A stretch of 5,555 bases of DNA from an uncultured Opitutia bacterium (lineage in GTDB: Bacteria > Verrucomicrobiota > Verrucomicrobiia > Opitutales > Opitutaceae). The stretch lies in assembly GCA_937952235.1 (NCBI GenBank), contig CALFZM010000015.1, forward strand, positions 1 through 5,555, given 5' to 3'. Made by a program: the position numbers and the translations under genes. The notes under the pieces are model-generated. The model searched no databases. It was not told where the DNA came from and saw only the letters and a list, made by a program, of their open reading frames with translations. Shown here in pieces: positions 1 through 5,555 of this stretch (its first letter is position 1; each line of letters begins with the position of its first letter).

Positions 1-186
1 CTGCCGTTGAACGCGCAGCGCTACGTCGGTGCGATGATGCGCAGCCTGCTGCAGGTCGCCTTCCAGGGGGAGCTCCATCCGGCCGTGGACCGGCTGCCCA
101 ACCTCCGTTATCTCGGCGTCGGACCGGAACCGTCGCAGATCATCAAGGACGTGCCCGCGACGGCGGAGCTGGTGAAGCTGGCCTGA
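1..186 (+). CDS. C-terminal fragment of an unidentified protein
   Basis: Frame 1 is open from the window edge to a TGA at 184-186 and gives 61 residues. The start lies outside the window. The peptide begins LPLNAQRYVGAMMRSLL and ends PATAELVKLA, with an intervening LRYLGVGPEP stretch. It looks like ordinary soluble protein: mixed hydrophobic and charged residues, no membrane segment, no low-complexity run. Coding is supported by this balanced composition and by the stop falling just before the convergent folC stop, 33 nt away. I do not recognise the family from this short tail and assign no function. It is transcribed towards folC, so it does not belong to the minus-strand operon. Confidence 0.7.
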   Translation: MPLNAQRYVGAMMRSLLQVAFQGELHPAVDRLPNLRYLGVGPEPSQIIKDVPATAELVKLA

Positions 187-195
187 ACTGCGACT

Positions 196-209
196 GCGGT
201 CGGCACCGC
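196..209. terminator. Small hairpin between convergent genes, possible terminator
   Basis: The 33-nt gap between the two convergent stop codons contains a perfect 5-bp inverted repeat, GCGGT and ACCGC, around a CGGC tetraloop. Its position would suit a bidirectional terminator. There is no T-run on either side, and short GC-rich hairpins occur often by chance in DNA of this composition, so the call rests mostly on location. Confidence 0.25.
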
Positions 210-219
210 CGCGCCGCCG

Positions 220-1503
220 CTACCCGGCGTCGGCGCCTTCGAGCCGGGCCATGACCTCGCCGAGCAGGTAGATCGAGCCCGTCACGACCACGACATCGTC
301 GGGGCCGCCGGCGGTGCAGATGCCAGGCTGGGGAAACAACTGCGCGACCGTCGCGCGCTCGATGCGCCCGGCGAATTCCTCGGGCACCAGCGCCTCCAGT
401 TCGGCGTGGGTGCACGCACGCGGCTGCTGCGGCACCACTAGGTGGATCTCCCGCGCGAAACGCGCGATCGTCGCCAGCAGCGGCGCCGCGCGCGCGGCGC
501 CGAGCGCACCGGTGATCACGACCGGCCCGCGGCCGGACTCCTCGACGAGGTGCCGGAGATTGGCGGCGAGCACCTGCGCACCCTCGGGATTGTGGGAGGC
601 GTCGAGGATCATCCGCCGCCCCCCGAACTGCACCCGCTGCCAGCGCCCGGGCCAGTCGACGTGGGTGAGCCCGTGCGCGATCGCGGCCTCGGTCACGCGC
701 CAGGCCGGTCCGAGCTGGCGCGCGGCGAGCGTGGCCGTGGCCGCATTCCAGCGCTGGTAGTCGCCTTCGAGATTCGTCGTCGGATAGGCGGACAGATCCG
801 GACCGAAGACCTCCGCGACCGACACCAGCGGCGCGCCCCGCGCGGCGGCGATCTGCCGGATCGCGGCCTCGGCCTCGGGCGGCATCAAGCCGATCACGAC
901 CGGACGCCCCGCTTTCACGATGCCGGCCTTCTCCCGGGCGATGCCGGCGATCTCGTGGCCGAGAAATTCGCAGTGATCGAGGCCGATGGAGGTGATGACA
1001 CTCACCTCGGGCTCGACGACATTGGTGGCGTCGAGCCGGCCGCCGAGACCGACCTCGATGACGGCGATGTCGCAGCGGCGGCGCTGGAATTGCAGCAACG
1101 CCATCGCCGTCATGAACTCGAAGAAACTCGCGTGGTCGTCCGGTTCGTCGCGGGCCGCGCGCTCCGCCGCGGGTCGAAGCTCCCGCACGTAGGCGACGAT
1201 CTCCTCCTCCGTGAGCATGTGGCGGTCGACCTGGACCCGTTCCCCGAGCTTCACGAGATGCGGCGACGTGTAGAGCCCCGTGTGCCAGCCCGCGGCGTGG
1301 AGGATGGCGTCGAGCATCGCGGAGACGGAGCCCTTGCCGTTGGTCCCCGCCACATGCACGCACCGCAGGCCGCGCTCGGGGTGGCCGAGGGCGGCGGACA
1401 ACGCCCGCATCCGGTCCAGGCCAAATTTCGAGCCCCGCGCCTTCTGCGCGAAGAGGTACGCCGTGGTGGCTGCGTAAGCGGCCGCAATTTCGGGCGACGT
1501 CAT
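220..1503 (-). CDS. folC: Folylpolyglutamate synthase / dihydrofolate synthase (FolC, Mur ligase family)
   Basis: FolC is a cytoplasmic ATP-dependent ligase that adds glutamate to folates; many bacterial forms also make dihydrofolate from dihydropteroate. The 427-residue length is normal. Visible landmarks in order: P-loop GTNGKGS at 53-59, SPHL at 80-83, FFEFMTAMAL at 127-136, VGLGGRLDATN at 151-161, SIGLDH at 172-177, REKAGIVK at 190-197 (K192 is the expected carbamylated lysine), the C-terminal-domain DASHNP at 301-306, and the closing VTGSIYLLGEV at 407-417. The start ATG at 1503 gives the standard N-terminus (YLFAQKARGSKFGLDRM). A GGAG lies about 12 nt upstream, and an in-frame GTG six codons earlier is an alternative start. 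The gene follows accD by 74 nt, so it is probably cotranscribed. Oddity: the usual D-K-D motif in the C-terminal domain reads A-A-R (336-338). Whether both activities are present cannot be told. Confidence 0.96.
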   Translation of the reverse strand: MTSPEIAAAYAATTAYLFAQKARGSKFGLDRMRALSAALGHPERGLRCVHVAGTNGKGSVSAMLDAILHAAGWHTGLYTSPHLVKLGERVQVDRHMLTEEEIVAYVRELRPAAERAARDEPDDHASFFEFMTAMALLQFQRRRCDIAVIEVGLGGRLDATNVVEPEVSVITSIGLDHCEFLGHEIAGIAREKAGIVKAGRPVVIGLMPPEAEAAIRQIAAARGAPLVSVAEVFGPDLSAYPTTNLEGDYQRWNAATATLAARQLGPAWRVTEAAIAHGLTHVDWPGRWQRVQFGGRRMILDASHNPEGAQVLAANLRHLVEESGRGPVVITGALGAARAAPLLATIARFAREIHLVVPQQPRACTHAELEALVPEEFAGRIERATVAQLFPQPGICTAGGPDDVVVVTGSIYLLGEVMARLEGADAG

Positions 1504-1577
1504 GTCGGCAGCGGGCTCCACGGGCCGGCTCCGTCCGGGCTGGCATCGCCCCCGCCCGGCGACCGGCCCGGCGGCTT
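1504..1577. other. Short accD-folC spacer
   Basis: This 74-nt gap separates the accD stop from the folC ATG. It is very GC-rich and contains a direct GCCCGGC repeat rather than an inverted one. No hairpin followed by a T-run is visible, so nothing suggests termination between the two genes. A GGAG about 12 nt before the folC ATG is the only ribosome-binding candidate. Confidence 0.5.
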
Positions 1578-2465
1578 TCAGCCCAGCGTAGTCGCGCTGG
1601 TCGGCGCCGGCGGCGGTGCCACCTTGCGCCGAAGGTAGAGCGCGCTCAGCAACTCGTGAATCCGCTCGCGCATCTCCAGGCGGCTCACGATCTGGTCGAC
1701 AAGGCCGTGCTTGAGCAGGAACTCGGCGGTCTGGAAACCCGGCGGGAGCGTCTGCTTCGTCGTGTCCTTGATCACGCGCGCGCCGGCGAAGCCCACGAGG
1801 GCACCCGGTTCGGCGAGGATGACGTCGCCCAAGGTCGCAAAACTGGCCGTCACGCCGCCCATCGTCGGGTGGGTGAGCACCGAGATGTAAGGCAGCCCGG
1901 CCTGCGCAAGGCGACCGAGCGCGGCACTGGTTTTCGCCATCTGCATCAGGGAGTAGATGCCTTCCTGCATGCGCGCGCCGCCGGAGGCGCTGAAGATGAG
2001 GCACGGAATCCGGCGGGAAAGCGCCCGCTCGATCGCGCGGGTGATCTTCTCGCCCGCCGCCGCACCCATCGCGCCGCCGCAGAACCGGAAATCCATCACG
2101 GCGACCGACACTTCGATCCCGAGGATCCGGCCGGTCCCGCAGACGACCGCCTCGGGCAGCCCGCTCTCCTTTTCGTAGCGCTTGATCCGCTCCGGATACG
2201 GTTGCGAGTCGACGAAACGCAGCGGATCGCTCGATTTCACCGCCGCATCCGCCTCGACAAAGGTGCCGGGATCGAAAAGGCGGGCGATGCGCGCCCGGGC
2301 GCCGATGGGAAAATGATGCCCGCTGCGCGGCACCACCATCTGGTTGTCCTCGACCTCCTTGTTGAAGACGATGTCCCCGGAGACGGGGTCCTTCGTGTAG
2401 AGGCCCTTCGGGATATCCTTCTTCCGGGCCTTGCGAACCGAATAGGTCGGTTTGTCAAAATGCAT
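1578..2465 (-). CDS. accD: Acetyl-CoA carboxylase carboxyltransferase subunit beta, lacking the zinc-ribbon cysteines
   Basis: AccD pairs with AccA to form the carboxyltransferase that moves CO2 from biotinylated AccB to acetyl-CoA, giving malonyl-CoA for fatty-acid synthesis in the cytoplasm. Recognisable blocks along the 295 residues: N-terminal DIPKGLYTKDPVSGDI (17-32), FRFCGGAMGAAAGEK (126-140), SASGGARMQEG (159-169), LMQMAKTSAALGRL (173-186), LPYISVLTHPTMGGVTASFA (191-210), GFAGARVI (225-232) and LPPGFQTAEFLL (240-251). The GG-rich loops are those that bind CoA and carboxylate in this family. All four zinc-ribbon cysteines known from E. coli AccD are replaced (D26, S29, V45, S48) with the 3-16-3 spacing kept. 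The start ATG lies 6 nt after the comF stop with no strong Shine-Dalgarno, so translation is probably coupled. No accA is in the window. Confidence 0.96.
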   Translation of the reverse strand: MHFDKPTYSVRKARKKDIPKGLYTKDPVSGDIVFNKEVEDNQMVVPRSGHHFPIGARARIARLFDPGTFVEADAAVKSSDPLRFVDSQPYPERIKRYEKESGLPEAVVCGTGRILGIEVSVAVMDFRFCGGAMGAAAGEKITRAIERALSRRIPCLIFSASGGARMQEGIYSLMQMAKTSAALGRLAQAGLPYISVLTHPTMGGVTASFATLGDVILAEPGALVGFAGARVIKDTTKQTLPPGFQTAEFLLKHGLVDQIVSRLEMRERIHELLSALYLRRKVAPPPAPTSATTLG

Positions 2466-2471
2466 AGCGGT

Positions 2472-3218
2472 TCAACCGTGGCCGAAGGTGACGACGTCCA
2501 GATTCAGCGCACCCGCACCGCGCAGGGCGCGGGCACAGCTGTTGAGCGTGGAGCCGGTCGTGAAGACATCGTCGAGGAGAATGTAATGACGGGCGGGATT
2601 TAGGGAGGCGCCCCGGGCGAGTGCAAAGGCATTTTTGAGATTCGCCATCCGCTTGCGGCGGTCGAAAAACGTCTGCGTGGGCGTGTCCACCACGCGGCGC
2701 AGCAACGGCTCGATCCGCGTCGATCCCCCGGCCGCCCGGGCCAGCGCCTCCGCGAGCAGCCGCGCCTGGTTGTAGCCGCGCTCACGGGCTTTCCGCGGGT
2801 GCAGGGGGACCGGCACGATCGAGGCGTCGCGGACGGCATCGAGCACATGGGTCGCGCGGCGGAAGATCTCCGTCAGGTCCGCGAGCACGTAAAGCCCGCG
2901 GTGGTATTTCAACTCGATGACCAGCGAACGCGTCGGCCCGCGGAACAGCACCGCCGTGCGTCCCGTGCGGTAAGCCGGGTCGAGTCCGTCGCATTTCACG
3001 CACGACCGCTCGCCCGCCAGCACCCCATGGAACGGATGTCCGCAGGTGAGGCAGTGCGGGGGCCGCACCCAGGCGATCGTGCGGACGCAGCGCGGGCAAA
3101 GATGACGGAAGCCGGAGTCGCCCCGCACCGAGTCGGGCTCGACGAGTCCATGACAGTGCACGCAGCGCGGCGGAAACACGATCGCCGCGAGGCTCTCGCT
3201 CCAGAGGGTCCATGCCAT
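2472..3218 (-). CDS. comF: ComF family protein (zinc-ribbon phosphoribosyltransferase-like)
   Basis: ComF proteins are needed for DNA uptake in competent bacteria and share the type I phosphoribosyltransferase fold; their exact reaction is unsettled. From the chosen ATG at 3218 the protein has 248 residues. The N-terminal part carries four CxxC pairs at 19/22, 41/44, 56/59 and 73/76, consistent with two zinc ribbons. It is followed by the family signatures IELKYHRG (101-108), VPLHPRKARERGYNQA (137-152) and the PRPP-loop motif ILLDDVFTTGSTL (213-225), with both aspartates present. I prefer this ATG because an AGGG sits 9 nt upstream and it leads directly into the first zinc pair. An in-frame TTG at 3254 would add 12 low-complexity residues without a visible ribosome site. 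The gene precedes accD by only 6 nt. No other competence gene is visible, so a role in DNA uptake is inferred from family only. Confidence 0.92.
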   Translation of the reverse strand: MAWTLWSESLAAIVFPPRCVHCHGLVEPDSVRGDSGFRHLCPRCVRTIAWVRPPHCLTCGHPFHGVLAGERSCVKCDGLDPAYRTGRTAVLFRGPTRSLVIELKYHRGLYVLADLTEIFRRATHVLDAVRDASIVPVPLHPRKARERGYNQARLLAEALARAAGGSTRIEPLLRRVVDTPTQTFFDRRKRMANLKNAFALARGASLNPARHYILLDDVFTTGSTLNSCARALRGAGALNLDVVTFGHG

Positions 3219-3500
3219 GGGCGCCGACCCTGCGCGCGCCCGCGGGCGGGGCAAACCCGGCGGCCGCGAAAGCGCGGTACGCCAGGGTGACCGGCCGGCC
3301 CCTCGCGCACCTCGGGACGCGGGCGTCGTTCAGGAGCACAGGGAGCTCACGGAGGAACGGGGCACTTGGTTCGTCGACCGTAGCGCTGCCGGCCGCGGCG
3401 GCCGCGAGGGAGCGGCTCTCGGGGAGCGCAAGCAGCGCGTGGGTTTGAGCCCTGCCGGGAGCGTGCGTCCGCCCGCGGGATGTTGCCGAACCGCGCCGGA
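3219..3500. other. Gene-free gap between the fecR-like gene and comF
   Basis: This 282-nt stretch is the only long gene-free region. No frame shows a credible protein with a start and ribosome site; the open frames here are continuations of shadow frames. It must hold the upstream control of comF-accD-folC if that block has its own promoter, and the end of the ligase-fecR transcript if that stops here. I see GC-rich inverted repeats at 3391-3403 (GGCCGC/GCGGCC) and 3401-3416 (GCCGC, 6-nt loop, GCGGC), neither followed by a T-run. I found no convincing -35/-10 pair and no tRNA. Confidence 0.5.
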
Positions 3501-4442
3501 TCAGAGGCCGGCGCCGGGCGTCGTGCGGGGTGCCTGTGAGGCTGGACGGACTCCACCGGGCGAGCCGTCTCCCTGCCCCGGCGGAGGGCTGCTGTTCGGT
3601 CCACCCGGCTGGCCGGTCGCGTCGGAGCGGGTGATGCCGGATTGCTGAGCCTGGACGATCTGCACCGTCGCTTCGCGCAAGGCTTCGGTCGCTTCGCTCG
3701 ACATCGGCGCGGACTCCGGCGCACCGGGGCCGGCTCCGGGACCGGGAGCGAAGCTGACGACGACGGCGCGCGTGTTGGGATCGATCTGCGCGGTGAGCGC
3801 CACCTCGCGCCCGACCGGGACCGGGATCTCGGTCAGCCCGAAGTTGGTGGTGCCCTGGTAAACGACCACGCCTTCGGCGGTGCTCAGTTGGAAATTGAAA
3901 GCCTGCCCGTTGCCCGTCGGCCGGTACACGATGCGGAACGTCGTGCCGCGGATGCCGGCGGCGCCGGCGGGCGTGCTGACGGAGAACGTCGAACCCTCGG
4001 CGTGGTTCAGCGTCTTCACATTGCCCCCGACTTCGCCGAACTCGAGCCGGAGGTTGGTCTTCGATTTCGTCGGCTCGCGCGACAGTGGGCCGACGTTGGG
4101 AATATCGTCCGCCAGCGGATCCATCAGGAATTCCTTGATCTCGAGCCGCGAGCTCGCGCCGACGCGGACCGTGGAACCGTTGGCGAACACGAGCACGACG
4201 CTCGACTCCCCGGCGCCCGTCACGATCGCGTGGTCCTGCTGCAGCGTGTCGCCATTGCGCAGCGGGGTTTCGCTCTGGGTGGCGAGGACCAGCTTCCGCA
4301 CGTCGCCGCGGACATTGCTGGCCTTGATGACCCCCGCGACCATCGTCGAGGGAGCAGTCGCGGCAGCAGCTTGCGACGGCCCCAAGGCCCAAGCGAGAAC
4401 GCCCCAGACGAGGGCCAGGAACGTACGGCGGGAAAGTCTCAT
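3501..4442 (-). CDS. Secreted FecR-domain protein with a twin-arginine-like signal peptide
   Basis: The 313-residue protein starts with a signal peptide: MRLSRRTFLALVWGVLAWAL, then GPSQAAAA with a likely cleavage near residue 28. SRRTFL at 4-9 resembles the Tat consensus. The mature part contains a FecR-type domain, about residues 40-170: GDTLQQDHAIVTG (64-76), NGSTVRVGASSRLEI (88-102), then FSVSTPAGAAGIRGTTFRI (153-171), the typical TPxGxxGIRGT element. The domain is beta-rich; in FecR it takes part in sigma-factor signalling, but many secreted proteins use it without a sigma partner. No sigma factor, anti-sigma region or TonB receptor is visible here. Residues 233-313 are a Pro/Gly/Ser/Ala-rich, probably disordered tail. 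The ATG overlaps the upstream ligase stop (ATGA), indicating coupling; no clear Shine-Dalgarno is seen. Function is likely at the periplasm or surface; the ligand is unknown. Confidence 0.85.
   Translation of the reverse strand: MRLSRRTFLALVWGVLAWALGPSQAAAATAPSTMVAGVIKASNVRGDVRKLVLATQSETPLRNGDTLQQDHAIVTGAGESSVVLVFANGSTVRVGASSRLEIKEFLMDPLADDIPNVGPLSREPTKSKTNLRLEFGEVGGNVKTLNHAEGSTFSVSTPAGAAGIRGTTFRIVYRPTGNGQAFNFQLSTAEGVVVYQGTTNFGLTEIPVPVGREVALTAQIDPNTRAVVVSFAPGPGAGPGAPESAPMSSEATEALREATVQIVQAQQSGITRSDATGQPGGPNSSPPPGQGDGSPGGVRPASQAPRTTPGAGL
4439..4442 (-). promoter_or_regulatory. ATGA stop-start overlap coupling the ligase and FecR genes
   Basis: On the minus strand the ligase-like gene ends in TGA and the FecR-domain gene begins with ATG, sharing bases as ATGA. 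The sequence before the overlap lacks an evident ribosome-binding site, which fits reinitiation by ribosomes finishing the upstream gene. It also fixes the FecR start. Confidence 0.8.
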
Positions 4443-5555
4443 CGGCGAAGGTGATTGCCTGACGGCAGCGGACCCAATTTCGCCCGTAATGCTTCCGCCG
4501 GGGCATTTCCAGGGTCAAGGGATAAACAAGTTCCAATAGCACGGAGTGCGTCGTCGCGGCCGTCCGTAGTGCGCGACAGGTGCGCTGCGTAGTAGTACCA
4601 CCCGGCGGGCAAGCGTGGCGCGAGCGCGAGCGCCCGCTCGAACGCATGCCGGGCGTCCGCGGTGCGCGCCTGCAGGTCGAGGGCGACGCCGAGGCGCAGC
4701 CAGAACTCCGCCACGACCTCCGACCGGGCGAGCGCCGCGCGCGCGGCCGCCTCGGCGGCCGGTCCAAGCGCCGCCGCGCGTTCGGGAAAGAGGAAAGCCT
4801 CGAACGCCCGCGCCGCCGACAACCCGGCCCAGGCTCCCGCATGCTCCGGCGCGAGCTCCGCCGCCGCCGCCAGCTCGGAGGCAGCCTGCGCGACCAGGGG
4901 GGCCACCGCCGCGGTCGGTGCCGCACTTCCGCGGTTGGCGCGCTCGAGACGCTCGAGCCCCCGTTGGGCGAGCCCGTCCGCCTGCTGGCTGCGCCAAGCC
5001 ACGCAGGTCAGCGCGATGCAGCCCACCCCTATCGCCAGCCAGCCGGCCTGCCGGGCCCGGCCGGGTTGCCCACCGGCAACGGTCGACGCTACCGGACGGA
5101 GCGCGAGTGCGGACACGATCGCAGCCGAGAGCGTGAGCGCCGGCAGGCGCAGGTGGAATTCCACGAACAGGTGCAGGGCGAACGCGAGGACGCCCACGCC
5201 CAAACCGATCCGCACGCTTCGCGCGGCGAGTGAGGAACGGCGCTCCCGGGGTGACTCTGCCGGGACCTGGCGTCGCCACTGCCAGGCCAGCAGGCCGGCG
5301 CCCGCAAGAAACGCCGCGAGGCCGGCGACGCCGAGGTCGGAAAGCAGGTTGAGGTAGTCGTTGTGGACCCACTGCGGATCGTCGATGAAACCTGCCGGGC
5401 GGTGACGCTCGAAGAACACGTTGAAGCTGCCCGCTCCGGTGCCCAGCAGCGGTTGTTCGCTCCAAAGCCGCCAGGCGGCCCGCCAAAGCGTCGGTCGGCT
5501 CAGTTCACCTTGATCGAGCACCAGCCGCACGTGCTGCACACCGCGAAGCTGGCCG
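4439..5555 (-). CDS. O-antigen ligase / Wzy-type polymerase-like membrane protein with C-terminal TPRs (N-terminus outside window)
   Basis: The reading frame runs off the right edge; 371 residues are visible, and the missing part should hold the first membrane helices. Numbering from the internal GTG at 5539 (not proposed as the true start), the Wzy_C-type signature lies at about 14-74: SRPTLWRAAWRLWSEQPLLG, GTGAGSFNVFF (33-43), then the hallmark WVHNDYLNLLSDLGVAGL (57-74). Hydrophobic helices follow near 70-88, 110-128, 132-150 and 166-182. After these comes an Ala-rich helical region with TPR-like units, clearest at 278-312 (FWLRLGVALDLQ, ARHAFERALALAP) and 313-345. Such proteins transfer or polymerise glycans on the periplasmic face of the inner membrane, using undecaprenyl-linked substrates; ligase and polymerase cannot be separated from this fragment. 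No glycan-synthesis genes are visible nearby. The downstream FecR gene overlaps by 4 nt. Confidence 0.88.
   Translation of the reverse strand, partial: GQLRGVQHVRLVLDQGELSRPTLWRAAWRLWSEQPLLGTGAGSFNVFFERHRPAGFIDDPQWVHNDYLNLLSDLGVAGLAAFLAGAGLLAWQWRRQVPAESPRERRSSLAARSVRIGLGVGVLAFALHLFVEFHLRLPALTLSAAIVSALALRPVASTVAGGQPGRARQAGWLAIGVGCIALTCVAWRSQQADGLAQRGLERLERANRGSAAPTAAVAPLVAQAASELAAAAELAPEHAGAWAGLSAARAFEAFLFPERAAALGPAAEAAARAALARSEVVAEFWLRLGVALDLQARTADARHAFERALALAPRLPAGWYYYAAHLSRTTDGRDDALRAIGTCLSLDPGNAPAEALRAKLGPLPSGNHLRR

Noticed and set aside
442..1638. A 398-residue plus-strand open frame opposite folC
   Set aside because: It is antisense to a strongly supported folC, has Arg/Gly/Asp-rich composition without motifs, and is an antisense shadow.
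1504..2004. Possible 167-residue N-terminal extension of folC reaching into accD
   Set aside because: The extension is an out-of-frame reading of accD. The family-typical FolC N-terminus begins at the ATG at 1503.
1656..2603. A 315-residue plus-strand open frame opposite accD
   Set aside because: It is antisense to accD and its composition mirrors the complementary codons; no motif was recognised.
3219..3254. Longer comF start at a TTG codon, adding 12 residues
   Set aside because: The extra residues are Arg/Pro/Ala-rich with no ribosome site ahead, whereas the ATG at 3218 has an AGGG at suitable spacing.
3391..3416. GC-rich inverted repeats as a terminator after the FecR gene
   Set aside because: Stems are only 5-6 bp with a very short loop in one case, there is no T-run on either strand, and they lie about 85-110 nt past the stop. 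Such repeats are expected by chance in this composition.
3377..3431. TTGCGC and TACGGT as a minus-strand promoter for comF
   Set aside because: The two elements are separated by 43 nt, far from the usual 16-18 nt, and TACGGT is a poor -10 match.
3501..4442. FecR protein as part of a sigma/anti-sigma iron-signalling system
   Set aside because: No ECF sigma factor, TonB receptor or membrane-spanning anti-sigma segment is visible. The protein has a cleavable-type signal peptide and is paired with a glycan ligase-like gene.
2782..4926. A 714-residue open frame on the minus strand across comF, the gap and the FecR gene
   Set aside because: It overlaps recognisable genes in another frame, is extremely rich in Arg/Pro/Ala/Ser, and has no family signature. 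It is a GC-rich shadow frame.

Overview
This is a GC-rich, gene-dense bacterial window carrying chromosomal housekeeping and envelope genes. The signs point to a Gram-negative organism: an O-antigen-ligase/Wzy-type membrane protein with a periplasmic TPR tail, a FecR-domain protein with a signal peptide, and a bacterial multi-subunit acetyl-CoA carboxylase beta subunit. The AccD style (no zinc cysteines, short N-terminus) together with a TPR-tailed ligase and a FecR-domain protein suggests Verrucomicrobiota, possibly Opitutales. That placement is an inference from memory of family styles and was not checked by any search.

Layout from left to right. Bases 1-186 hold the C-terminal 61 residues of an unidentified plus-strand gene. 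It converges on a run of five minus-strand genes, with 33 nt between the stops that contain a small hairpin. Read in their own direction, from the right edge to the left, the minus-strand genes are: (i) an O-antigen ligase/polymerase-like protein with a TPR tail, truncated by the window edge; (ii) a secreted FecR-domain protein whose ATG overlaps the ligase stop as ATGA; (iii) a 282-nt gap with no gene; (iv) a ComF-family phosphoribosyltransferase-like protein; (v) accD, 6 nt downstream; and (vi) folC, after a further 74 nt.

Two functional blocks result. The ligase-FecR pair is translationally coupled and probably works at the cell envelope (surface polysaccharide transfer plus a periplasmic or surface FecR domain). 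The comF-accD-folC block is probably one operon joining a ComF protein, fatty-acid synthesis and folate polyglutamylation; accD-folC adjacency is also known from E. coli. The 282-nt gap is the natural place for a promoter of the second block, but no convincing -35/-10 pair was found in it.

No mobile element, CRISPR array, tRNA, rRNA or clearly novel multi-gene system is visible. The most interesting observations are the loss of all four zinc-ribbon cysteines in AccD, a twin-arginine-like signal on a FecR-domain protein that has no visible sigma factor partner, and the loss of the usual D-K-D motif in FolC.
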